Of a DNA stretch of 64,000 nucleotides, positions 18,335-26,108 are shown piece by piece (position 1 is the stretch's first letter; every line of letters begins with the position of its first letter). The position numbers and the translations under genes are program-made. The stretch spans positions 81,355-145,354 of the forward strand of contig QQSK01000013.1 in assembly GCA_003602415.1 (NCBI GenBank), written 5' to 3'. The notes beneath the pieces were generated by a model that saw only the letters and a list, made by a program, of their open reading frames with translations, did not search any database and had not been told where the DNA came from. Origin of the DNA: Candidatus Poseidoniales archaeon (GTDB lineage: Archaea; Thermoplasmatota; Poseidoniia; Poseidoniales; Poseidoniaceae).

Positions 18335-19126
18335 ATGAGTGTTTCATTCAGTGACATGGGTCATGGAGTACGTTTGGTTCGTTTTTCAGGCCAATCGGCT
18401 ACCCAGTCGTTCTCAAGAGCATTCTTGCCGGAGATTGCTAAAGCTATAAATTCGGGTTTATCTGATTCTGAAGTCAAAGCGATGGTGCTTACCGGGGAAG
18501 GCAAGTTTTTCTCAGCAGGCGCAGATATCTCAGCATTTCAAAAATCGATAGATGATGGAGATAGTGTAGAATTGATTAGAGAGTTAACAGATATTCTTCA
18601 TCCGTTACTAATCAAGATGAGAACTTCGAAAACCATCATAGTTGCAGCCCTAAATGGTGCTTCAGCAGGGGGCGGTCTTGGATTAGCACTTGCATGTGAT
18701 GCACGGGTTGCCAGTTCGCAAGGCAGAATGGCAGCTTCATATTCAGGGATTGGTCTTTCTCCAGATGGAGGCACAACCTGGCTGTTGCCAAGACTTGTTG
18801 GTGAACAAGTTGCAAGGAAATTTTTCTTTGAAAATCAAATATGGAGTGCAGATGAAGCGTGCAAACTTGGAGCAATAGACGAAGTAGTCAGTGAAGAATC
18901 TCTAATCGACAGGGCTATCGAAATTGCGAACAACTGGTCACGGTGGGGAAGTCATACTAAAGAGGCGACTAAGCATCTATTATTGGCACAAAATGTGAAT
19001 GACTTTGAAACTCATTTGAAACACGAACAAACGCTGATTGAAGCGGCAGGAACAACTGCTGCTTTTGCTGAAGGAGTGGATGCATTCCTGAACAAACGCA
19101 AGCCTGATTTTTCAAACGATAGGTGA
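18335..19126 (+). CDS. Enoyl-CoA hydratase/isomerase family protein, PaaG-like
   Basis: A 263-residue crotonase-fold protein. The first catalytic glutamate of hydratases is missing (AGGGLGLALACD, Gly in place of Glu), and the second is Asp144 in LSPDGGTTWLLPRLVG. This is the pattern of PaaG, the 1,2-epoxyphenylacetyl-CoA or enoyl-CoA isomerase, so isomerisation rather than hydration is expected. The oxyanion-hole SAGADISAF is conserved. It follows the aldehyde dehydrogenase and overlaps the next gene start by 4 bases. Confidence 0.87.
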   Translation: MSVSFSDMGHGVRLVRFSGQSATQSFSRAFLPEIAKAINSGLSDSEVKAMVLTGEGKFFSAGADISAFQKSIDDGDSVELIRELTDILHPLLIKMRTSKTIIVAALNGASAGGGLGLALACDARVASSQGRMAASYSGIGLSPDGGTTWLLPRLVGEQVARKFFFENQIWSADEACKLGAIDEVVSEESLIDRAIEIANNWSRWGSHTKEATKHLLLAQNVNDFETHLKHEQTLIEAAGTTAAFAEGVDAFLNKRKPDFSNDR

Positions 19127-19689
19127 TCTACATAGCAAGGAAATGCGGCATTTGTAGACAGGAAGGGCATGACCGAAGGTCTTGTCCACAACCAAAAAAA
19201 GCCTCAAACAACGGCCCTTTGGTTGTCGAATTAATTTGGATTTTCCTTCTGATTACTTGGGTCTTCATCCTATTCCCACTTTCAATAATGCCTCAAGGTT
19301 TCATAATCATAATGTTCATTTCATTGGCCACTAGGTCGGGTTTGATTCGAATTTATGCAAAATTCAGACCTAATTGGAGAGAAACCGACCCAACAGGAGA
19401 TGATTTGACCGAAGCCCTTCGTAAAATAGGAGATGATTTACCTTCTATTCCAAATCCTAAACAAATTGCTGCCCAAGGATTTTACAATCTCAAAACCGAT
19501 GAACGTATTCAGCAAGGTATTGGCAAAATCACGGAAGAACTCAAGGAATTGGATGAAGAAATGACTGAGCAAGAATGGTATCGCAAGAATCGTGATGCTA
19601 TACTGTTCGTTTTAGGAACTGGAGTCTTCATACTATTACTATCAATATCGATAATTTTGATACTTTTGTTGGACTACTTGTCTTTATGA
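19123..19689 (+). CDS. Membrane-anchored CCHC zinc knuckle protein
   Basis: A 188-residue protein starting at GTG 19123 in a GTGA overlap with the upstream isomerase gene. Residues 8-21 (CGICRQEGHDRRSC) form a complete CX2CX4HX4C zinc knuckle, followed by Pro. Two or three hydrophobic segments follow at about 33-55 and 57-70, then a cytoplasmic helical region rich in Glu and Lys, and a C-terminal helix near 165-186. Zinc knuckles usually bind single-stranded nucleic acid, and seven copies of the same motif occur in the gene at 33.5 kb. Function unknown. Confidence 0.75.
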   Translation: MIYIARKCGICRQEGHDRRSCPQPKKASNNGPLVVELIWIFLLITWVFILFPLSIMPQGFIIIMFISLATRSGLIRIYAKFRPNWRETDPTGDDLTEALRKIGDDLPSIPNPKQIAAQGFYNLKTDERIQQGIGKITEELKELDEEMTEQEWYRKNRDAILFVLGTGVFILLLSISIILILLLDYLSL

Positions 19690-20241
19690 TTACCAAGGGA
19701 ACTTAGCAGACCACATAATCAGGTCATTGAGTATAACTTGGATTCCAAGGAAAATAGAGCCAAGAAGCATCAGTCCTGCCCCGTCTACTCCATCTTGCCA
19801 AGCTCCATATGCAAGGAGTCCAAACATGATGTTGCCTATCGATGCTAAAGCTAGAATTCCAATTACTAAGAAAGGAGTCCAAGCATAGTCATTGTTGATA
19901 TGCATTCTAGTGCTATCAATCCAGAACATGGATGGAATCAAGAACATTGCATAGGCAAAAAGAAGCCTTCGAGCACCGTTGCCATCAGATTCTCCCCATG
20001 GCCATCTTAGTGATTCAAGTACGGAGATTTCAATTTGGAATAATGCAACCCACCAATACATCAAAAATCCAATTGCTGCTAAGAACATGAATGGTACAAT
20101 GTAGGTGATCCAAGAACCGGGTATTCCGCCCCACAATGCTGTCTTATCATCCATTTTGGATAATGCCAAAGCATAACTTACCAAGACTAAAGGTCCTGCG
20201 ATGAATGTGAATATCCTAATCATTTCACGGCTTACTTCCAT
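19690..20241 (-). CDS. Polytopic membrane protein, unknown function
   Basis: A 183-residue protein with about five hydrophobic helices and almost no soluble domains. ATG 20241 has AGG with suitable spacing on the minus strand; GTG 20262 is an in-frame alternative adding seven residues. Trp-rich loops (WPWGESDGNGARR) lie between helices 2 and 3. No family recognised. The stop codon abuts that of the convergent zinc knuckle gene. Confidence 0.6.
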   Translation of the reverse strand: MEVSREMIRIFTFIAGPLVLVSYALALSKMDDKTALWGGIPGSWITYIVPFMFLAAIGFLMYWWVALFQIEISVLESLRWPWGESDGNGARRLLFAYAMFLIPSMFWIDSTRMHINNDYAWTPFLVIGILALASIGNIMFGLLAYGAWQDGVDGAGLMLLGSIFLGIQVILNDLIMWSAKFPW

Positions 20242-20294
20242 GATAACCTGTCGCCGATTCACTTCTTAATGGGTTGTTATTTTCTTGTGCTATT

Positions 20295-21230
20295 TTATTG
20301 AATTGTGACTTCTGTGTTACCTGCCAGAGTATCTTCCTCTCTTACGCCAAATCTTGTTATCTCGATTTCACAGGATACAGAGCAGATGTCAACACCGTTT
20401 TCTGTTAGTGTTGCAATTTCCCCTTCTTCCCAAACGGCATAATATACATCCACGCCAGAGAAGGTAATCATACAGTCAGATTCCCCCCCAGTGTCGCACT
20501 GGTGTGTCTGATTATTCACAGTCAATTCTACCCAGAAGCCAAAGTATCCCTCTGAAACATACCAGTCGATTTCTCCGTGGAACTCATCGATTTCAATAGT
20601 CATGAGGTTGTCAGTTACAGATGCAGAAACACTATCCGAATGGTCTTGAGCTAGATATGTTGCATTCCAAGCATCGCCAGGGTGTGCTCCGCTTGGGTCT
20701 GCGAATACCCAAGTACAGAAATCTGGGTACTCGATTGAAAGGAGAGTAGAGTTAATTGTTTCATTATCTGAAAACGCTCCTAGTCTGTGGTATACATGGC
20801 ATTCAGTAGGTTTATCGTCGTACGATATACCTGCACTAGTTCCATTTTCATCTATCCATTCTTCATAAACTTCCCCAAGGAACAACAAGTCTCCAACTAT
20901 GTGGTAATTTGAGTAAATATAGTGCATGACAGACCATTGAGGATAATTCACGTGCTCAATAAGTTCTGAGTTTTCTGCAGTCCAACAATAACCTGAGATC
21001 TGAACATCTTGATAGGAACCAGTTTTTTCTAAGTTAGCATGAATGTGTATTTGGTTAGGTGTCAGGTCGGGGTCCGTATACTTGGTCCATGTTCCAATCA
21101 AATCTTGATCTACAGTACCTCCAGCACATGGCGAGTTCGAACTACTGTTATCTGAATCGTCATCACCTATGCATCCAGATAGTGATGCTAGAATCAATGT
21201 TGCAATGATTAAACATATTCGCGATTTCAC
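20295..21230 (-). CDS. Secreted lipoprotein, unknown function
   Basis: Starting at GTG 21230, the 311-residue product has a positively charged N-terminus, a hydrophobic stretch and a lipobox LSGC, followed by an acidic and Ser/Asn-rich linker (DDDSDNSSSN). The mature part is beta-rich with about ten cysteines that could make disulfides and is likely surface exposed. The frame continues upstream to 21338 but that part lacks signal-peptide character, so the shorter start is preferred. No known domain recognised. Confidence 0.65.
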   Translation of the reverse strand: MKSRICLIIATLILASLSGCIGDDDSDNSSSNSPCAGGTVDQDLIGTWTKYTDPDLTPNQIHIHANLEKTGSYQDVQISGYCWTAENSELIEHVNYPQWSVMHYIYSNYHIVGDLLFLGEVYEEWIDENGTSAGISYDDKPTECHVYHRLGAFSDNETINSTLLSIEYPDFCTWVFADPSGAHPGDAWNATYLAQDHSDSVSASVTDNLMTIEIDEFHGEIDWYVSEGYFGFWVELTVNNQTHQCDTGGESDCMITFSGVDVYYAVWEEGEIATLTENGVDICSVSCEIEITRFGVREEDTLAGNTEVTIQ

Positions 21231-21717
21231 AGTTTGACGATAACCCTCAGGCTCATAATCATGGTGTAAAATGGGATAACATTGTTTCAAATGATACAGA
21301 TAAAACAAAAATCGGGACAAAATTTTAACAAACTGCAAATTTTGCTTTTTTATTGTATAAAATTAACTGTAAAATAGTGAAAAAGTAACAAAAAACCGAA
21401 TATTTGTAATTTATTATGAAATTAAAATAACAAACATGTAGGGGATGTCCGACTCTAAAAATGACTTACTAGAGGAATTCAAGTCCAAAAATGATAGAAA
21501 ACACCGAAATCTTTTTACGTGATGGCACCCTCAGGTATCATGCAGCGGAGAAATGGTGGTACCATGCAAATAGGAATTTTCACTAGGTTGGGTCGACATC
21601 GCAGTCGAGTTCGATCTTATGCACACTAACTATTGCCCCTGCAACTTTACAAATTGCCATCTCAATTCGAGATGTTATAGTCAAAGCGACTACTTGTCGC
21701 TAGACAATCAAACCAAT
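21231..21717. other. AT-rich intergenic region, no gene recognised
   Basis: Nearly 490 bases between the lipoprotein start and the first tRNA. The first half is strongly AT-rich with A- and T-runs, a likely promoter area for the lipoprotein. An imperfect direct repeat GGTAYCATGC occurs near 21535 and 21560. I see no convincing coding frame or RNA fold here. It is the longest empty spacer on the left side of the window and marks the border of the accessory cassette. Confidence 0.5.
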
Positions 21718-21789
21718 GGGGGTATGGTGTAGTGGATAGCATAAGTGGCTACGAACCACTTGACCTCGGTTCGAATCCGAGTACCCTCG
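21718..21789 (+). tRNA. tRNA-Arg(ACG)
   Basis: A complete 72-nt cloverleaf. The acceptor GGGGGTA pairs with TACCCTC (one G-U), the anticodon stem AGTGG/CCACT encloses loop CTACGAA with anticodon ACG at 21751-21753, and the T stem CTCGG/CCGAG encloses TTCGAAT. The D arm has two wobble pairs. The 3' CCA is not encoded. Anticodon ACG reads Arg CGN codons; A at position 34 is very unusual in archaea, which normally use GCG for this box. Confidence 0.88.
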
Positions 21790-21806
21790 CTGGTTTGATA
21801 TTCAAT

Positions 21807-21881
21807 CAGGGTATATTGTAGAGGATATCAGGACAGACTGCGAAGTTGTCCACCTGGGTTCGAATCCCAGTACCCTGGCCA
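21807..21881 (+). tRNA. tRNA-Arg(GCG), possibly degenerate, with encoded CCA
   Basis: The acceptor CAGGGTA/TACCCTG and T arm CTGGG/CCCAG are perfect, and the loop CTGCGAA gives anticodon GCG at 21840-21842. The D stem has a T-T mismatch and the anticodon stem ends in an A-G mismatch beside the loop, so folding is weaker than in the first tRNA. The discriminator G is followed by CCA (21879-21881), unlike its neighbour. The two tRNAs share the acceptor core GGGTA/TACCC, suggesting duplication and divergence. Confidence 0.72.
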
Positions 21882-21899
21882 ATTCAACAAGGTGATAAT

Positions 21900-22340
21900 A
21901 TGAAAATGAAAATAGAAATACAAAACAAAAAACAAGCGTGCAAAATAGACGAAGAGACCGTCTCGATAAACGGAATTGGTCCATTTTGTGAACACCCTAG
22001 AAAAGAAAATTGCTGGATATACAACGGCAGAATGCCAACTTCAAATTGTTGGATATTCATCAACGGCAACAAAGTTGAGATTCACAACGTGATAGTGTAC
22101 AATCCGGCAATCAGGAAATTAGGACATGGCTCAGCTATGATTTCTGATATTAGGAAAGCATTTCCAGAATCTCATATTTGGGTAGATACCTGGAATTGCA
22201 CAAGACCTTTCTGGCAAAAAATGCAACAGCAAGGATTCATTGATTCAATCGCCAATGATTACTCCTGGCCATGTATCAACACAACATGTAGGATTTGTCA
22301 TCCAAACAGAAGCGAATCCAGAAGGAGGGTTTTCCAATGA
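21900..22340 (+). CDS. GNAT-like N-acetyltransferase fold protein with C-terminal cysteines
   Basis: A 146-residue protein preceded by AAGGTGATA, starting only 19 bases after the second tRNA. The segment VYNPAIRKLGHGSAMISDIR looks like the acetyl-CoA binding strand-loop-helix of GNAT enzymes (R/Q-x-x-G-x-G/A), and RPFWQKMQQQGF matches the C-terminal motif B/W region. The N-terminal half has several cysteines and the tail holds CX4CX2C plus His, perhaps a zinc site. It opens a five-gene cassette; the next start overlaps its stop as ATGA. Assignment to GNAT is by pattern and moderate. Confidence 0.6.
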   Translation: MKMKIEIQNKKQACKIDEETVSINGIGPFCEHPRKENCWIYNGRMPTSNCWIFINGNKVEIHNVIVYNPAIRKLGHGSAMISDIRKAFPESHIWVDTWNCTRPFWQKMQQQGFIDSIANDYSWPCINTTCRICHPNRSESRRRVFQ

Positions 22341-23101
22341 ATAAGGAGTTTGATGGTTGGGAAAACATGGATTGGAACATTGAGATTGATACATTAGAAT
22401 TCGATTTAATGGCAATAAAATCTCACAACAAATCTAATCCGGATGTTGGGAAAAGATGGACAGAGTGGCCTAAAGACATGATTGGTCTTATGCTTCTGCC
22501 GCTGGGATATCAACCCTCAAAATGGGATAAAGAGTCTCCACTGACTGAAAAAGAGGAATCAGATTTGAAGCAGAAATGGATTGATTTTGCCCAATTCGTC
22601 TATGAAAATGAGTCGATATCTCTGAAGGAGAATACATTTACAATTGATGGAAAATACGGCTCTAAGTTCTCTTTCGATGCGAGTATGGAATTTTCGATTT
22701 GGCTTCCACCAAACACTCTGGAAAGATATGGCCCTTCACTTAGAGCCATTAGAAACGGTGCCAGAAGAAAGAGCAATCTTGGCGTACATATGGAGTACCT
22801 AGAAGCATCTCAGGCAACTTGGAAGATAGATACTGGAACGACCGATGACGGGTTAGGATTTTGCGATTTCCCACCACACGTCAAAGGTTTAGATCTCAAG
22901 CAGTATGAAGGATGGTCAACATTTTTTTATCCTTCTAATACAACATTTCCTGAAAATCTGACCGTTCTGATTGATTTGTTGATTACAGATTATCAGATTT
23001 GGGAAATTCTGCATGAACAAGAGGTTAAGAGAAGAAAAGCGAATGATGAATGGAATAAGAAATGGCCCAATGGAAGGCCAGATGATTGGATGTATTTGTG
23101 A
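22337..23101 (+). CDS. Cassette protein of unknown function (254 aa)
   Basis: Starts in an ATGA overlap with the acetyltransferase-like gene after a GAAGGAGGG site, so it is translationally coupled. A soluble, Trp- and acidic-rich protein without signal peptide or membrane helix. The centre (about residues 80-150) alternates charged and hydrophobic residues (SFDASMEFSIWLPPNTLERYGPS is read across this region) and the C-terminus is a charged helix. No family recognised. Gene neighbours suggest it acts with the cysteine-peptidase-like and large proteins downstream. Confidence 0.65.
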   Translation: MNKEFDGWENMDWNIEIDTLEFDLMAIKSHNKSNPDVGKRWTEWPKDMIGLMLLPLGYQPSKWDKESPLTEKEESDLKQKWIDFAQFVYENESISLKENTFTIDGKYGSKFSFDASMEFSIWLPPNTLERYGPSLRAIRNGARRKSNLGVHMEYLEASQATWKIDTGTTDDGLGFCDFPPHVKGLDLKQYEGWSTFFYPSNTTFPENLTVLIDLLITDYQIWEILHEQEVKRRKANDEWNKKWPNGRPDDWMYL

Positions 23102-23111
23102 GGTGAAAAGA

Positions 23112-23336
23112 ATGAGTAAAGAAGAAAATAAGAAAACAAGAGAAGCTGAGAATTTGATAAAATTGATTACGGATTTTTTCAAACTTCAAAATCAGTATAA
23201 CCATTTCAGAATTGAGGAATACAAAGAATGGAATGAGAAAGAATGTGACTGCCCAATATGCGTGGACTACACTGTTCAATTTTGTGAAGAGGAATCTCCA
23301 GACTATTGCGATGGCTTCAGGGAGGAATGGAATTGA
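23112..23336 (+). CDS. Small protein with C-terminal cysteine cluster
   Basis: A 74-residue protein with AGGTG before its ATG. The first 45 residues are a charged amphipathic helix; the last 30 contain five cysteines as CDCPIC, then two further single Cys, in an acidic context. This looks like a small zinc-binding module. It lies between two cassette genes with 10 bases upstream and a 4-base TTGA overlap downstream. No known family. Confidence 0.6.
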   Translation: MSKEENKKTREAENLIKLITDFFKLQNQYNHFRIEEYKEWNEKECDCPICVDYTVQFCEEESPDYCDGFREEWN

Positions 23337-23878
23337 TTTCTAATTGGAAGCCAAATGCAAATGCACCATTGTGGGATGAAGAATCAAATTCTGAACCCAG
23401 AGGTCCATTTTTCCAAGAACTTGACATTAAACACATCAAGCAGATTGGACCTTCTTGCGTCCCAACCACATTGGCAATGCTTGCAAGGAGTACTGGTGCT
23501 GATGTAGGTCCTGATGATTTCAAAGGAATAATCAACTCTCAATCACCACACACATGGTCTAACTCATTACATCAATACGGGTTACAACTTGCTTACTGTA
23601 ACCAAGATTTGAGAAGATTGGAGTATTATATTGATGAGTTGGTAGAGCATGATGATTTGTTTCTGTTGTGTTTCTATTCGGTCGACCCTCCTTCAGACTC
23701 TGACATAAATGGCAAGTTATGTACTGCGCATATTGTAACTTTGCACAGAGACAAAATCATTGATACTGCAAAAAGTGGTAGTTTTGGAGTAAGTATTGCT
23801 GAGGATTATCCCAGACTATCTAGGCAGACAAAGAGGATATTCAGAGTGGTGCCTTTTGGTCACCCTAGGAGAGTTTAG
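23333..23878 (+). CDS. Papain-fold (C39-like) cysteine peptidase-like protein
   Basis: TTG 23333 overlaps the previous stop as TTGA and has GGAGG with 7-base spacing; ATG 23327 would sit too close to that site but remains possible. The 181-residue product shows QIGPSCVPTTLAM, where Gln and Cys match the oxyanion and nucleophile pair of C39 and other papain-like peptidases, and AHIVTLHRDKIIDTA, matching the His and Asp part. There is no signal peptide, so it would work in the cytoplasm. It could mature or cleave another cassette protein. Fold call moderate, activity inferred. Confidence 0.6.
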   Translation: MISNWKPNANAPLWDEESNSEPRGPFFQELDIKHIKQIGPSCVPTTLAMLARSTGADVGPDDFKGIINSQSPHTWSNSLHQYGLQLAYCNQDLRRLEYYIDELVEHDDLFLLCFYSVDPPSDSDINGKLCTAHIVTLHRDKIIDTAKSGSFGVSIAEDYPRLSRQTKRIFRVVPFGHPRRV

Positions 23879-23886
23879 GTGATTTT

Positions 23887-25203
23887 ATGATGTGGAAAAA
23901 TGGAGACCTATTTCCTTCAGTACCTTTTCCTAAGGTAGAGGATAGACCACTACTAGTATATCATCCAGCGCCGGATATGAATTATGTTAATTCATGGTCA
24001 ATAATGGTTGAAAACGATCAACCATTCATCCTATTTTGCGATGATATGGGGCCTAGATATCCCGATGATTTACCATTCTTGGAAACTAGCTTGAGGATGG
24101 AATATTTTGCTAGAATTGCTAATCCATTAATTGGTGGTAGGGCATACAGGCACCCAGAACTTGGTTATCAGAACATGTTGGTTCAAAGGCAGAAAGATGC
24201 AAATTTGGGAATTGAGGATTTACCTTTGCTCGATATCCTATATGTCGATTGGCTTGAGCCCTTCATCGAAAAGAGAGGTAGGAATTCTTATTCTGATATT
24301 ATTCCTAAACTCGCTACACACGTAAGGGATGGCGGATTGATTATACTGGACAGAAAACATGCAGAAACAATTCCAGAATGGTTCACTTATTCACAAATCA
24401 TTCTTAGCACAAAAAAGGATGTCTGCATTGAGCATATTGGTAGAGGAGAATGGTTGATTCCATATGTTGATTTGGAGAATGTTAGAGATGTGGAGGCTGA
24501 AATCTTCGTTGTAAAAAACTTGAATCAAGAAAAAAAGAACATGGACGATTTTCTCGCCTCTTTGATGCATGAAAGGAGATTGAAGCCTAATGAATTATTG
24601 AAAACAAGAAACAAATTACCTCTAAGGTGGCCCGGTCATCCCGATAAGGATTCATGGATGGAGAGATACATGGAATACTTGGATAGACCAGAGTCCGGTG
24701 AACCATACTTGCCTTGTCCATACAATAATTCCTGGTCATACAAGGAATACACCACTTGGGTCCAGTCATTGATTGATAGGCCGGAAGTACTGAGGCCGAT
24801 TCCAAGAAAAGAAAGAACGCTTGATTTGGGCATCAAAGTAACATTGGTTCACGGTGATATTAGGGATCACCTTGACTGGTTATATGTTGAAGATGCCAGC
24901 TTAATTCTTAGAGAGAAATTGATGAGTGATTGTTTGTCTAATTGGTGTTGGCTTCAATACAAAGCTGTAGACTTGCAACCCAAGTGGAATAGGCCGTTAA
25001 TCACCAAACTGAAATGGTCGGGCAAGAATTCAACTTCAAATCTGACATTGAAACTTTTAGATTTAGCAAAGAGTTCAGTAGTTGCTACTATCGTTCATGG
25101 AGATGGGAGTTTGAAGCAACTGAAAAGGCAGTTAAAGAAATATCAAGGAGAAGTAGAACATCTAATCATTTTTCACAAAGATGCTAGCGACTATTCAGAT
25201 TAA
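23887..25203 (+). CDS. Large cassette protein of unknown function (438 aa)
   Basis: Preceded by TAGGTGAT and ending the five-gene cassette. The middle part (about residues 95-165) reads like the second half of a Rossmann fold methyltransferase: LLDILYVDWLEP, then IIPKLATHVRDGGLIILDR; the glycine-rich SAM loop is not evident. Residues 200-300 are rich in Arg, Trp and Pro, and the end has paired alpha/beta elements (VVATIVHGDGSLKQLKRQL). No signal peptide or helix in the membrane. Overlaps the convergent dehydrogenase gene by 4 bases. Confidence 0.65.
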   Translation: MMWKNGDLFPSVPFPKVEDRPLLVYHPAPDMNYVNSWSIMVENDQPFILFCDDMGPRYPDDLPFLETSLRMEYFARIANPLIGGRAYRHPELGYQNMLVQRQKDANLGIEDLPLLDILYVDWLEPFIEKRGRNSYSDIIPKLATHVRDGGLIILDRKHAETIPEWFTYSQIILSTKKDVCIEHIGRGEWLIPYVDLENVRDVEAEIFVVKNLNQEKKNMDDFLASLMHERRLKPNELLKTRNKLPLRWPGHPDKDSWMERYMEYLDRPESGEPYLPCPYNNSWSYKEYTTWVQSLIDRPEVLRPIPRKERTLDLGIKVTLVHGDIRDHLDWLYVEDASLILREKLMSDCLSNWCWLQYKAVDLQPKWNRPLITKLKWSGKNSTSNLTLKLLDLAKSSVVATIVHGDGSLKQLKRQLKKYQGEVEHLIIFHKDASDYSD

Positions 25204-26084
25204 GGTAAATCTGTTTCTTCAGCAGAACCAGATGACCAATCGTAGATTCCCTTGCCGGATTTCTTACCTAGCCTACCTTCGGCAACCAGTTTCTCAAGAA
25301 GTGGGTGAGGTGTGTAAGCATCATCATTGAATGATTTCTTTAGATTTAGAAGAATATCTCGACGTACATCTAGACCTACTAGGTCGGTTAGAGCGAGTGG
25401 ACCCATTGGATGCTTGTATCCCAATACCATCGCAGTGTCGATATCCTTGGCACTAGCAACGCCATCTGCAAGCATACGTATTGCTTCGTTTCCAAGTACT
25501 ACCCCGAGTCGAGAGGTTGCAAAACCAGGCACATCCTTGACTAGGATTGTTGTTTTACCCATAGCCTCACCTGCAGATTGTGCGGCCGCTATAGTTTCTT
25601 CAGAACAAGAATCATGTTTTACCAATTCCAAGAGTTTCATAATCGGGACCGGATTAAAGAAATGCATACCAATTACCATTTCCGGCTTACCTGATGCAGC
25701 AGCGATATCTGCAATCGATAGGGAAGAGGTATTTGTTCCTAGAATACAATCATCTTTGGTCATAGTTCCAAGTTCTGCGAAAATTTTGTGCTTCAAATCA
25801 GGGATTTCAGGTACTGCTTCAATTACAAGATCAGCATCAGCGACAGCCTCATCCATTTGAGACACTGCGTGTAGATTTGAACTCCATTCAGCCTTTTGTT
25901 CAGGGGTGGTTTTTCCTCTTGCAATGCCTTTGTCCCAGAATGCATCGATAGCATTCATTCCACGTTCAAGTCCTTCAGGAAATGCATCGAAAAGGTTGGT
26001 CTTCCATCCTGCTTGAGCACAAACCTGTGCTATGCCTGCACCCATTGTGCCCGCACCAATAACTGCAACAGTATCAATTCCCAT
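25200..26084 (-). CDS. 3-hydroxyacyl-CoA dehydrogenase
   Basis: A 294-residue NAD-dependent dehydrogenase of the HBD/PaaH type, oxidising 3-hydroxyacyl-CoA to 3-ketoacyl-CoA. The dinucleotide loop GAGTMGAGIAQ is at residues 9-19, followed by NTSSLSIADIA, the catalytic His in MHFFNPVPIMKLLE, and PGFATSRLG. The C-terminal KKSGKGIYDW motif is intact. It is the last gene of a minus-strand run with an EamA transporter and a BoxB-like oxygenase, and fits beta-oxidation-like processing of the ring-opened product. Confidence 0.95.
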   Translation of the reverse strand: MGIDTVAVIGAGTMGAGIAQVCAQAGWKTNLFDAFPEGLERGMNAIDAFWDKGIARGKTTPEQKAEWSSNLHAVSQMDEAVADADLVIEAVPEIPDLKHKIFAELGTMTKDDCILGTNTSSLSIADIAAASGKPEMVIGMHFFNPVPIMKLLELVKHDSCSEETIAAAQSAGEAMGKTTILVKDVPGFATSRLGVVLGNEAIRMLADGVASAKDIDTAMVLGYKHPMGPLALTDLVGLDVRRDILLNLKKSFNDDAYTPHPLLEKLVAEGRLGKKSGKGIYDWSSGSAEETDLP

Positions 26085-26108
26085 GTGTAGAGCCCACGGG
26101 ACTTAGGT

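Noticed and set aside
18335..19126. True enoyl-CoA hydratase
   Set aside because: The first catalytic Glu is Gly and the second is Asp, the pattern of PaaG-like isomerases.
21231..21338. Longer N-terminus of the lipoprotein
   Set aside because: It would put 36 residues before the signal peptide; GTG 21230 gives a normal lipoprotein signal.
21718..25203. Integration with a repeated tRNA 3' end as att site
   Set aside because: No copy of the tRNA 3' end was seen at the right border near 25.2 kb, and no integrase gene is in the cassette.
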